This document shows, one piece after another, positions 5,927 to 12,454 of a stretch of 16,145 nt of DNA; positions within the stretch are counted from its first letter, which is position 1, and each line of letters opens with the position of its first letter. Where the stretch lies: contig DCBC01000152.1 in NCBI GenBank assembly GCA_002313335.1, forward strand, positions 1 through 16,145, read 5' to 3'. The notes beneath the pieces are model-generated. The model was not told where the DNA came from, ran no database searches, and saw nothing but the letters and a program-made list of their open reading frames with translations. The position numbers and the translations under genes are program-made. This stretch comes from Porticoccaceae bacterium UBA1117 (GTDB lineage Bacteria; Pseudomonadota; Gammaproteobacteria; Pseudomonadales; Porticoccaceae).

Positions 5927-8236
5927 ATGCTATCTTCATTGAGGACTATTGTTCAAGAGGTCAACAGTGCTCGTAGTCTTTCTGAAGTGCTCGCCATTAT
6001 CGTCAAGGAAGTTCGTGGGGCTATGAGTGCTGGGGTTTGCTCGGTGTATCTATTTGACGGCACTGACCAACGCTATGTCCTTATGGCTACAGAGGGTCTT
6101 CGTCAGGAATCAATTGGTAAAGTAAGGCTTGCAATGCGAGAGGGTTTAGTCGGTTTAGTTGCGGTAAAGGAAGAGCCACTGAACCTCCAAGATGCTGATC
6201 AGCACCCTAACTTTAGTTACTTTGAGGAAACTGGTGAAGCGCCGTTTCATTCTTTCCTGGGGGTGCCGATCATTCACCATCGAAAGGTCCTTGGAGTCTT
6301 GGTTCTTCAACAGGAGACACGTCGTCGTTTCGCCTCCGAAGAAGAAGCTTTTGTGGTTACCGTATGTGCACAACTCTCTGGAGCTATTGCTCATGCGGAG
6401 GCCACTGGCGCTCTACGTCAGTTAGCATCGGCTGGGCGAGGTAAGAGTAAAGAGGCTATGTTTACTGGTATCCCTAGCTCGCCAGGAGTAGGGATTGGTC
6501 GAGCAGTGCTGGTCACCAATAAAGCCGACCTAAAAACAGTTCCTCAACGGTTCACTGAAGATCCTAAAACAGAGATACAACGATTTCGCGATGCAGTGAA
6601 GGCCGCTAAGAGAGATATGCGAAATTTAGGCGCTGGGTTGGTCGACAAGCTCAGTGCTGAGGAGTTTGCTCTTTTTGATGTATATATTCGATTACTCGAT
6701 GATCGAGTACTACTTAATGAAGTCATAGCCTCTATTAAAATGGGCCAGGTTGCCGCCACTGCTTGGAGTAGTGTAATTCTCAAGCATGTGCGAACATTTC
6801 AGAAGATGGAAGATACTTACCTTCGAGAGAGAGCGGCGGACGTCAATGATTTAGGTAAGCGAGTCCTTGGTTACTTGCAGGCAAAGGATCAAGAGAAAGC
6901 CCCCCTGCCTCGGCGTATTGTATTAGTAGGAGAAGATTTGTCGGCAGCAGCTTTGGCAGATATCCCCGTCAATCGGCTCGTAGGGATTATTTCATTAAAA
7001 GGGTCCAGTAACTCGCATATGGCGATTGTTGGTCGTGCTCTTGGTATTCCTACCGTGATGGGGGCAGTAGCCTTGCCATGGATAGAGCTTGATGGACAAG
7101 AGCTTATCGTTGACGGCTCTACCGGTGATATTGTTAGTCGAGCAACACGAACTGTTCGTCGCCACTATCTGCAACGACAGCGGGAAGAAAATTTATTTAC
7201 TAAAGATCTCGAGAAACTTCGAGACCTGCCCTGCCATACTCCGGATGGTATGAGATTCTCTCTTTGGGTGAATACGGGGTTACGCCAAGACACTGCTAGG
7301 TCACTGCAAAGTGGCGCTGAGGCGGTTGGTCTTTTTCGGACTGAAATTCCTTTTTTAATGCGTTCAAGTTTCCCTACTGAAGATGAACAAATTACTATTT
7401 ACCGACAACAGCTTGCTGACTTTTCACCACGGCCGGTAACTATGCGAACCCTCGACATAGGTGGAGATAAGGACTTGCCTTACTTTCCTATCGAAGAAGA
7501 AAATCCTTTTTTGGGTTGGCGAGGAATTCGTATTTCTTTGGATCATCCGGAGATATTTTTGGTACAAATTAGGGCGATGCTGCGTGCCAGCGAAGGTATT
7601 GGAAACCTGCGTATCATGCTACCGATGATTAGTAACATTCCAGAACTTGACAGGGCACTTCAGCTAATTGATCGCGTTTATCAGGAGTTAACTATTGAAG
7701 AGGGGTTCGTACTTAAACGACCTCTCATAGGCGCTATGATCGAGGTGCCGGCCGCCGTCTATCAGGTAAAGGAAATTGGTCGTCGCGTTGACTTCCTGTC
7801 GGTAGGAACTAATGATTTAACGCAATATCTGTTAGCGGTGGACCGCAACAACCCAAGGGTGGCGGAGCTTTATAATAGTCTGCATCCAAGTGTTTTGAGG
7901 GCGCTCAAACAGATTCATGAGCAAGCGGCTGGTGTGGACTGTCAGCTTAGTATCTGTGGTGAGATGGCAGGAGATCCGCTTAGTGCCGTAGTACTTTTAG
8001 GGCTAGGGTATGAAACGTTTTCAATGAGCGCGAGTAGTCTGCTTAGGGTCAAGTCAATGCTTCTTAATGTTACCCGTAAAGATGCTCAGATACTTGCAAA
8101 AAAAGCATTAAAAATGTCAAGTTCTAAAGAGATTGTAGACTTTTTATCTAGTTCCCTTGAGCATGCTGAAGTATCCAAATTACTGAGGGTAGCAAGCCCG
8201 CAGCGGTTTGCTAAAAGTGCAAGGCTAACGATCTAA
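5927..8236 (+). CDS. ptsP: Phosphoenolpyruvate-protein phosphotransferase of the nitrogen PTS (EI-Ntr)
   Basis: A 769-residue protein with three parts: an N-terminal GAF sensor domain (about 1-160), the HPr-binding and phosphohistidine domain (about 175-410, phosphorylated histidine H364 in SSNSHMAIVGRALGIPTVMG), and the PEP-binding barrel (about 430-735). The barrel carries TLDIGGDKDLPYF, the FLSVGTNDLTQYLLAVDRNN region and catalytic C677 in SICGEMAGDP. The GAF domain separates EI-Ntr from the sugar PTS enzyme I. It passes phosphate from PEP to NPr and then EIIA-Ntr, a regulatory chain tied to nitrogen and potassium status; glutamine binding to GAF is known to inhibit it in relatives. GGAGG at 5913-5917 is its ribosome site. 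The rppH-ptsP pairing is widely conserved. Its last 12 bases overlap the convergent NRDE gene. Confidence 0.96.
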   Translation: MLSSLRTIVQEVNSARSLSEVLAIIVKEVRGAMSAGVCSVYLFDGTDQRYVLMATEGLRQESIGKVRLAMREGLVGLVAVKEEPLNLQDADQHPNFSYFEETGEAPFHSFLGVPIIHHRKVLGVLVLQQETRRRFASEEEAFVVTVCAQLSGAIAHAEATGALRQLASAGRGKSKEAMFTGIPSSPGVGIGRAVLVTNKADLKTVPQRFTEDPKTEIQRFRDAVKAAKRDMRNLGAGLVDKLSAEEFALFDVYIRLLDDRVLLNEVIASIKMGQVAATAWSSVILKHVRTFQKMEDTYLRERAADVNDLGKRVLGYLQAKDQEKAPLPRRIVLVGEDLSAAALADIPVNRLVGIISLKGSSNSHMAIVGRALGIPTVMGAVALPWIELDGQELIVDGSTGDIVSRATRTVRRHYLQRQREENLFTKDLEKLRDLPCHTPDGMRFSLWVNTGLRQDTARSLQSGAEAVGLFRTEIPFLMRSSFPTEDEQITIYRQQLADFSPRPVTMRTLDIGGDKDLPYFPIEEENPFLGWRGIRISLDHPEIFLVQIRAMLRASEGIGNLRIMLPMISNIPELDRALQLIDRVYQELTIEEGFVLKRPLIGAMIEVPAAVYQVKEIGRRVDFLSVGTNDLTQYLLAVDRNNPRVAELYNSLHPSVLRALKQIHEQAAGVDCQLSICGEMAGDPLSAVVLLGLGYETFSMSASSLLRVKSMLLNVTRKDAQILAKKALKMSSSKEIVDFLSSSLEHAEVSKLLRVASPQRFAKSARLTI

Positions 8237-9007
8237 CGTAGAATAGCTAAACGCATTAAACGCTAGTTTTTCGCCGTTTTCATACCCCTGCTCAGCGACG
8301 CTCACTTTCCCTGTGGCCGAGATGACAATTGCGGTAGCCGCACGAGTTCCATACCCGTCGGATACAATAAACGGTGATGAGAGAGTTTCTTCCCAGTTTT
8401 CTGGTATCCCAGTATTCGGTAATAGTTCAGCGGCATAAGTCTTTTCCAAGGAGAGTGCCGTTAGTAATACTGGAATAGAATGCTCGCCGATCGTCTGATG
8501 GGTAACAACATTAACTAGCTGTTCACGAGCATGATCTACTTTTGGCCATGGGCTATCCAGTTGGTGATTGCTCAGTGCATATACCCCTGAAGTTAATATT
8601 CGCTTTGGGTCTCCTTGATTATTAAGATAAATCATATCCTGACCATCATAAATAACTAAGTTAAAAGCACCATAGTCCGAAGAGGTGTCAACCAATGCAT
8701 CAGCCCAGCTATTAGCATCGTCCGATGCACAGAGAAAGGCCGTCACCAAATCACCGCGTGAACGCAGATTACCTGTTTCCATACCATTGCGATGGACATC
8801 GCGAAAATTAGTTACCGCAGCAAAGCGGCCATTTTTTGACAAGCCAAGCCACGTTCCACCGGCTTGCTGGTCACGTCCCGCCAGGACTGCACAGTCTCGC
8901 CACCAGTGCATTGGCAGAGTTTCACGACGATAGAACTCGTCGCGATTAGAAATCACGATTAGCGGCGCATCCAGATTGTGGTTGTAAGCAAAGGCAAGTA
9001 AACACAT
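8225..9007 (-). CDS. NRDE family protein (TANGO2-like, DUF833)
   Basis: A 260-residue protein that begins MCLLAFAYN, with the name-giving N21-R-D-E24 motif in VISNRDEFYRRET. It continues with WLAGRD-type sequence (CAVLAGRDQQAGGTWLGLSKNGRFAAVTNFRD) and later YALSNH and GTRAATAIVI, all typical of the family. The cysteine directly after the initiating methionine is conserved and resembles the nucleophile of Ntn hydrolases, though no reaction is proven. Human TANGO2 and bacterial HtpA-like relatives have been linked to haem handling; whether that applies here is unknown. Its 3' end overlaps the end of ptsP by 12 bases. It is divergent from lgt. Confidence 0.9.
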   Translation of the reverse strand: MCLLAFAYNHNLDAPLIVISNRDEFYRRETLPMHWWRDCAVLAGRDQQAGGTWLGLSKNGRFAAVTNFRDVHRNGMETGNLRSRGDLVTAFLCASDDANSWADALVDTSSDYGAFNLVIYDGQDMIYLNNQGDPKRILTSGVYALSNHQLDSPWPKVDHAREQLVNVVTHQTIGEHSIPVLLTALSLEKTYAAELLPNTGIPENWEETLSSPFIVSDGYGTRAATAIVISATGKVSVAEQGYENGEKLAFNAFSYSTLDR

Positions 9008-9111
9008 ACGCGTTAGTATAACTTTTTATTCTTTAGGACGTTATCATTCTTGGTAGTAACATGGATAAACCGTTATCATCATTAGTCTTAAATTTCTGGA
9101 GCGCCCTCTCA

Positions 9112-9936
9112 ATGTTGACTTATCCCATTATCGATCCCGTGGCATTATCAATAGGCCCGATGAAAATTCATTGGTACGGGATTATGTACCTTTTGGCCTT
9201 TGCTCTTGCCTGGTTCTTGGCCTTAAGAAATAGCCAGAGACCTTGGTCGCCAGTCAAAAAAACTCAGGTAGAGGATCTAATTGTTTACGGTGCGTTTGGT
9301 GTTATTTTAGGGGGTCGATTGGGGTACCTTTTGTTTTATAGCGCCGACAAGTGGTTAGCTGATCCGACGATGTTGGTGCGTATATGGGAAGGAGGGATGT
9401 CTTTTCATGGTGGTTTAATCGGTGTTGCTGTGTCATTGCTTATCTACAGTCGCAAATATCAGGTCACTTTTCTACGCTTAGCCGATTTTGTGACTCCTTT
9501 AGTACCAACGGGGTTATTTTTTGGGCGCATCGGCAATTTTATAGGCCAAGAACTTTACGGTCGCTCCACTGATGTTCCATGGGCTATGGTCTTTCCGGCT
9601 GATCCGCAGCAACTGGCTCGGCATCCTTCACAGCTTTATGAAGCAGCTTTAGAGGGTCTGGTATTGTTCTTCATTATTAATTGGTATGCGCGGAAGCCTC
9701 GCCTTTATGGGGAAGTCACCGGATTGTTCCTGATACTCTATGGGGTTTTTCGTTTTATGATCGAGTTTGTCCGCCAACCAGACACCCAATTTGCAGGGCA
9801 ATCAGCGTTATTAGAATCATTTAACTGGATGACACGTGGGCAAACGCTTTGTATTCCAATGGTTTTGTTGGGCCTTTGGTTTATGCGCGTATCCATTCGC
9901 AGCATGATGGGTCAGTCCACAGGAGGGAGCTCCTAA
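9112..9936 (+). CDS. lgt: Prolipoprotein diacylglyceryl transferase
   Basis: Lgt moves a diacylglyceryl group from phosphatidylglycerol to the lipobox cysteine of prolipoproteins in the inner membrane. The protein is about 274 residues with seven hydrophobic segments. Seen are [12 protein letters not shown] at the first helix, the essential H99-GGL motif in MSFHGGLIG, the Lgt signature [14 protein letters not shown] with R139, N142 and E147, RHPSQLYEA, and [13 protein letters not shown] chose ATG 9112 because the protein then begins [16 protein letters not shown], as in other Lgt proteins, with GGAG at 9098-9101. A longer start at 9061 adds 17 residues with no counterpart. The stop TAA (9934-9936) shares its last A with the thyA ATG. 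Confidence 0.93.
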   Translation: MLTYPIIDPVALSIGPMKIHWYGIMYLLAFALAWFLALRNSQRPWSPVKKTQVEDLIVYGAFGVILGGRLGYLLFYSADKWLADPTMLVRIWEGGMSFHGGLIGVAVSLLIYSRKYQVTFLRLADFVTPLVPTGLFFGRIGNFIGQELYGRSTDVPWAMVFPADPQQLARHPSQLYEAALEGLVLFFIINWYARKPRLYGEVTGLFLILYGVFRFMIEFVRQPDTQFAGQSALLESFNWMTRGQTLCIPMVLLGLWFMRVSIRSMMGQSTGGSS

Positions 9937-9938
9937 TG
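9921..9938 (+). promoter_or_regulatory. thyA ribosome-binding site in a hairpin at the lgt/thyA junction
   Basis: The strong Shine-Dalgarno AGGAGGG (9921-9927) is followed at once by its own complement: AGGAG (9921-9925), GGAG, CTCCT (9930-9934), then TAATG. In the mRNA the short 5-pair stem would hide the site until a ribosome finishing lgt opens it, a standard layout for translational coupling. The pairing is directly visible; the coupling is inferred. Confidence 0.5.
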
Positions 9939-10841
9939 CAGCAATATTTGGATCTAGTTAGACATATCCGCGATCATGGAATTAAAAAAGAAGATCGTAC
10001 TGGTACTGGAACGGTCAGTATTTTTGGGCATCAAATGCGCTTTAATTTGGCTGATGGATTTCCTCTGGTCACTAGTAAAAAAGTATACTTAAAGTCTATT
10101 CTGCATGAGCTGCTATGGTTTATTCGAGGTGACACCAACATTAGATATTTACTCGAGAATGGTGTTGGTATTTGGAATGAATGGCCCTATCAGAGCTGGT
10201 TGCATGAGACAGGCCAGGATAAACATCTAGTTAAGTATTCGGAGGAGTGGCGCAAGGTTATGGCCGAGTTCACTCAACAGATTATTACTGATCAAGATTT
10301 TGCTGATAAGTATGGCGACCTTGGGCCAGTCTATGGAAAGCAGTGGCGAAATTTTGGTGGCGTTGATCAGTTATCCCAGCTCATGAGCGATCTTCAGTCT
10401 AACCCAGATTCACGTCGTCTTATTGTGTCTGCGTGGAACCCGCAAGATATCCCCGTCATGATTAAGTCAGGGTTGCCTCCTTGCCACAGTCTCTTTCAGT
10501 TTTATGTGGTCGAGGGGCGTCTAAGTTGTCAGCTTTACCAGCGGAGTGCAGATGTGTTCCTTGGTGTGCCGTTTAATATAGCGTCCTACGCTGCGCTCAC
10601 AATGATGATCGCACAGGTTACTGGTTTAAAGTTGGGAGATTTTGTGCATACTTTTGGTGATGCGCATCTCTATTCTAATCATATCAATCAGGTTGATGAA
10701 ATGCTGTCGCGCAGCACTTTTAGCCTACCCACTTTGCAGATCAACTCACAAGTGACCAGTTTATTTGATTTTGTTTATGATGATTTTGAACTACAAAATT
10801 ATCAATCTCATGGGCCTATTTCGGCGCCAGTTGCAGTCTAA
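9936..10841 (+). CDS. thyA: Thymidylate synthase
   Basis: ThyA methylates dUMP to dTMP with 5,10-methylenetetrahydrofolate, producing dihydrofolate that FolA (next gene) recycles. The protein is 301 residues. Seen are DRTGTGT, the FPLVTSKK loop, [23 protein letters not shown], arginines in [12 protein letters not shown], catalytic C183 in [34 protein letters not shown], and [12 protein letters not shown]. It carries an insertion of about 37 residues between IWNEW (about residue 87) and KYGDLGPV, absent from the 264-residue E. coli enzyme but like the small-domain insert of Lactobacillus-type enzymes. The frame runs upstream within lgt, but the family start is the ATG at 9936. Confidence 0.97.
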   Translation: MQQYLDLVRHIRDHGIKKEDRTGTGTVSIFGHQMRFNLADGFPLVTSKKVYLKSILHELLWFIRGDTNIRYLLENGVGIWNEWPYQSWLHETGQDKHLVKYSEEWRKVMAEFTQQIITDQDFADKYGDLGPVYGKQWRNFGGVDQLSQLMSDLQSNPDSRRLIVSAWNPQDIPVMIKSGLPPCHSLFQFYVVEGRLSCQLYQRSADVFLGVPFNIASYAALTMMIAQVTGLKLGDFVHTFGDAHLYSNHINQVDEMLSRSTFSLPTLQINSQVTSLFDFVYDDFELQNYQSHGPISAPVAV

Positions 10842-10854
10842 GAAGGTTAGAGTT

Positions 10855-11358
10855 ATGAAAATGTCATTAATTGTTGCGGTCAGTAAAAACGGAGTCATTG
10901 GCCTTGATAATAAGTTGCCATGGCATTTGCCTGATGACCTTCAATATTTTAAATCAGTGACTATGGGTAAACCACTAGTCATGGGCCGCAAAACCTATGA
11001 TTCGATTGGACGCCCTCTACCCGGTAGGACTAATATTGTCATTACAAGAGATGTTAGTTGGTGCGCTCCTGGAGTAGAAGTCGCTACTTCTTTAGATGAT
11101 GCGTTGTCGCTTGCTCGCAAAGCTTGTGCAGATAGTGGCGTTGATGAAGTCATGGTTATTGGGGGTGAGCAAATTTATAGAATGACCATTGCAGTGGCTG
11201 ACCGCCTTTATGTCACAGAAGTAGATACGGAGATTGCAGGAGACGCTTTTTTCCCGACCATTGATAAGAAGCAATGGCAGCGCACTAGTGCCCAGCTACC
11301 TGAAGTTGTTGGTAGCTATAGTTATCAATTTGTAGTTTTAGATCGACACGAAGTATGA
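10855..11358 (+). CDS. folA: Dihydrofolate reductase
   Basis: FolA reduces dihydrofolate to tetrahydrofolate with NADPH and is the target of trimethoprim. The 167-residue protein has SLIVAVSKNGVIG, LPWHLPDDLQYFK with the substrate-binding acid D28 and the Met20-loop tryptophan W23, VMGRKTYDSIGRPLPGRTNIVITR (NADPH site), and VMVIGGEQIY. AGAAGG at 10841-10846 lies 8 bases before ATG 10855; a second ATG at 10861 would drop two residues. It starts 13 bases after thyA, so lgt, thyA and folA very probably form one transcript; pairing thyA with folA closes the folate cycle of dTMP synthesis. Confidence 0.96.
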   Translation: MKMSLIVAVSKNGVIGLDNKLPWHLPDDLQYFKSVTMGKPLVMGRKTYDSIGRPLPGRTNIVITRDVSWCAPGVEVATSLDDALSLARKACADSGVDEVMVIGGEQIYRMTIAVADRLYVTEVDTEIAGDAFFPTIDKKQWQRTSAQLPEVVGSYSYQFVVLDRHEV

Positions 11359-11449
11359 CGCTTTTATTATCACCCAGTTAACGCTTGATACTAAAAAAGC
11401 ACTATTTTTGCTGTCATAAAAAGGTATCTAATGGCTAGATTAGCTCAAC

Positions 11450-11467
11450 ATGTCATTTAAAAGACAT
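11450..11467. promoter_or_regulatory. Palindrome ATGTC-N8-GACAT
   Basis: A perfect 5-base inverted repeat with the AT-rich spacer ATTTAAAA. Its centre (11458.5) is 31.5 bases, three helical turns, before the centre of the next palindrome. Possible operator; the binding protein is not recognised. Confidence 0.35.
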
Positions 11468-11482
11468 ATGTCGCGCTAAAAC

Positions 11483-11497
11483 GTTACCTAAAGTAAC
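11483..11497. promoter_or_regulatory. Palindrome GTTAC-CTAAA-GTAAC
   Basis: A perfect inverted repeat that resembles the CRP-like site 29 bases downstream: both carry CTAAAGT flanked by inverted (T/G)AC arms. It may be a second, weaker site for the same regulator or a site for a relative of it. Pattern only. Confidence 0.4.
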
Positions 11498-11511
11498 AAA
11501 CGCAAAGCTTG

Positions 11512-11527
11512 TGTGACTAAAGTCACA
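11512..11527. promoter_or_regulatory. CRP/Vfr-type binding site TGTGA-N6-TCACA
   Basis: TGTGACTAAAGTCACA matches both half-sites of the CRP consensus exactly, with the correct 6-base spacer. Its centre is at 11519.5, about 60 bases upstream of the start predicted from the promoter proposed at 11545-11573, which is the class I activator position (-61.5). This suggests that the TonB2-type operon responds to cAMP, as nutrient uptake systems often do. The match is directly visible; the function is inferred. Confidence 0.65.
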
Positions 11528-11544
11528 TTTTATGTACAGGCCAA

Positions 11545-11573
11545 TTGCTTCTGAATGTTGAGGCTGTTAAAAA
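11545..11573 (+). promoter_or_regulatory. Possible CRP-dependent promoter of the TonB2-type operon
   Basis: TTGCTT (11545-11550), a 17-base spacer, and TTAAAA (11568-11573), with a start near 11580. The -10 is poor (3 of 6), as expected of an activator-dependent promoter. The main support is its distance to the CRP-like site. Confidence 0.3.
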
Positions 11574-11577
11574 GACC

Positions 11578-11605
11578 TCTCGAAACCAAAAGATCGAGAT
11601 TTTTT
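11578..11605 (+). terminator. Terminator-like hairpin, TCTCGA-N10-TCGAGA then six T
   Basis: A perfect 6-pair stem with a 10-base loop, followed directly by TTTTTT (11600-11605). It is 220 bases after folA, so it may end read-through from lgt-thyA-folA. If the promoter at 11545 is real, it lies in the leader of the TonB2-type operon and would act as an attenuator. The stem is short, so the call is tentative. Confidence 0.35.
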
Positions 11606-11671
11606 CGAAATAAGGTACTTTGTAAAAGTGCCATTGAATCATTAAACCGGTAGATCCAAATTGAGGGAACT

Positions 11672-12454
11672 ATGAACAAGCAACCACTAAAAGCACTGGC
11701 ACTTATCGGCGCTCTTTTCAGTGGTCTGACTGCAATTGCAGTTCAGGCGGCTGAAGTGAACGATGTGTTGAAAGCTGGAGCCGTTAAGGTTCAATCAGCT
11801 AAAACGTCGCAGACTAAAGTTGATCGCATCGCAGATCAAACTGATGGCCTTCTGCAAGAATTCAAACAAGTCAATAAGCAAATCGAATCGCTGCGGGTTT
11901 ACAACTCTCAGTTAGATCGTCAGATTGACAGTCAGAAGCAGATGATGTCTGAGCTAAAAGAGTCGATTGCTAATGCTACCGTAATCGAGAGAGGCGTTTC
12001 CCCTCTTATGGTTACTATGCTTGCAGGCTTGGAAGACTTTGTTGCTCTGGATATGCCCTTTAAGAAAGAGATGCGTCTTGACGCGGTCTCTAATTTAAAT
12101 ACTAATCTGGACAGTGCCAGATTCTCAGCCGCAGAAAAATTCCGCCAAATCCTAGAGCTTTATGACATTGAGTCAGAGTACAGCCTGTCGCTAGAATCAT
12201 ATCGCGATATGGTTGATATCAACGCCAACGGTTCCGATGTTGAGGTAGAAATGCTTCGAATTGGCCGTGTTGCTTTGATGTACCAGACTAAAGATAAATC
12301 TCAAACAGGCGCTTGGAATAAGGCGACTGGATCTTGGGAGACATTAGGGTCAGAGTATCGTCGGCCCGTTGATCAAGGGATTCGAATGGCGAAGAAAATA
12401 ATTCCGCAGGACGTTATAGAAATGCCCATTACAGCGCCGGAGGTAGCACAATGA
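11672..12454 (+). CDS. DUF3450 periplasmic coiled-coil protein of the TonB2 system
   Basis: A 260-residue exported protein: signal peptide of about 26 residues (cleavage near VQAAE), a long heptad-like helix (about 40-105, QVNKQIESLRVYNSQLDRQI and on), a helical middle part, and a C-terminal beta-rich segment from A185-N-G that runs VEVEMLRIGRVALMY. DUF3450 genes stand first in the TtpC-ExbB2-ExbD2-TonB2 clusters of Vibrio and Shewanella, and the order is the same here. It has no membrane anchor after the signal peptide. Its role is unknown; I infer a soluble partner of the periplasmic part of TtpC, to which its own C-terminal part appears related. Ends ATGA, overlapping ttpC by 4 bases. Confidence 0.9.
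   Translation: MNKQPLKALALIGALFSGLTAIAVQAAEVNDVLKAGAVKVQSAKTSQTKVDRIADQTDGLLQEFKQVNKQIESLRVYNSQLDRQIDSQKQMMSELKESIANATVIERGVSPLMVTMLAGLEDFVALDMPFKKEMRLDAVSNLNTNLDSARFSAAEKFRQILELYDIESEYSLSLESYRDMVDINANGSDVEVEMLRIGRVALMYQTKDKSQTGAWNKATGSWETLGSEYRRPVDQGIRMAKKIIPQDVIEMPITAPEVAQ

Larger units (their letters stand above)
11359..11671. other. Intergenic region upstream of the TonB2-type operon
   Basis: No plausible gene is seen in these 313 bases. The region is AT-rich and holds three palindromes spaced about 30 bases apart (11450-11467, 11483-11497, 11512-11527), a possible promoter (11545-11573), a terminator-like hairpin (11578-11605), and GAGGGA just before the ATG at 11672. I looked for a Fur box (GATAATGATAATCATTATC type) and found no convincing one, which is of note in front of a TonB operon. 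Confidence 0.6.

Noticed and set aside
9015..9022. TATAAC/TATACT as -10 elements between the NRDE gene and lgt
   Set aside because: No acceptable -35 on either strand, and for the NRDE gene the start of transcription would lie at the ATG.
9849..9935. Upstream start for ThyA inside lgt
   Set aside because: Adds 29 residues foreign to ThyA; ATG 9936 has the strong AGGAGGG and matches the family start.
10765..10854. Upstream start for FolA inside thyA
   Set aside because: Adds 30 residues before the conserved N-terminus; ATG 10855 has AGAAGG at the right distance.
11395..11416. AGCA...TGCT with A and T runs just after folA as a terminator
   Set aside because: Only four base pairs can form and the A/T runs do not pair properly; the hairpin at 11578-11605 is a better candidate.
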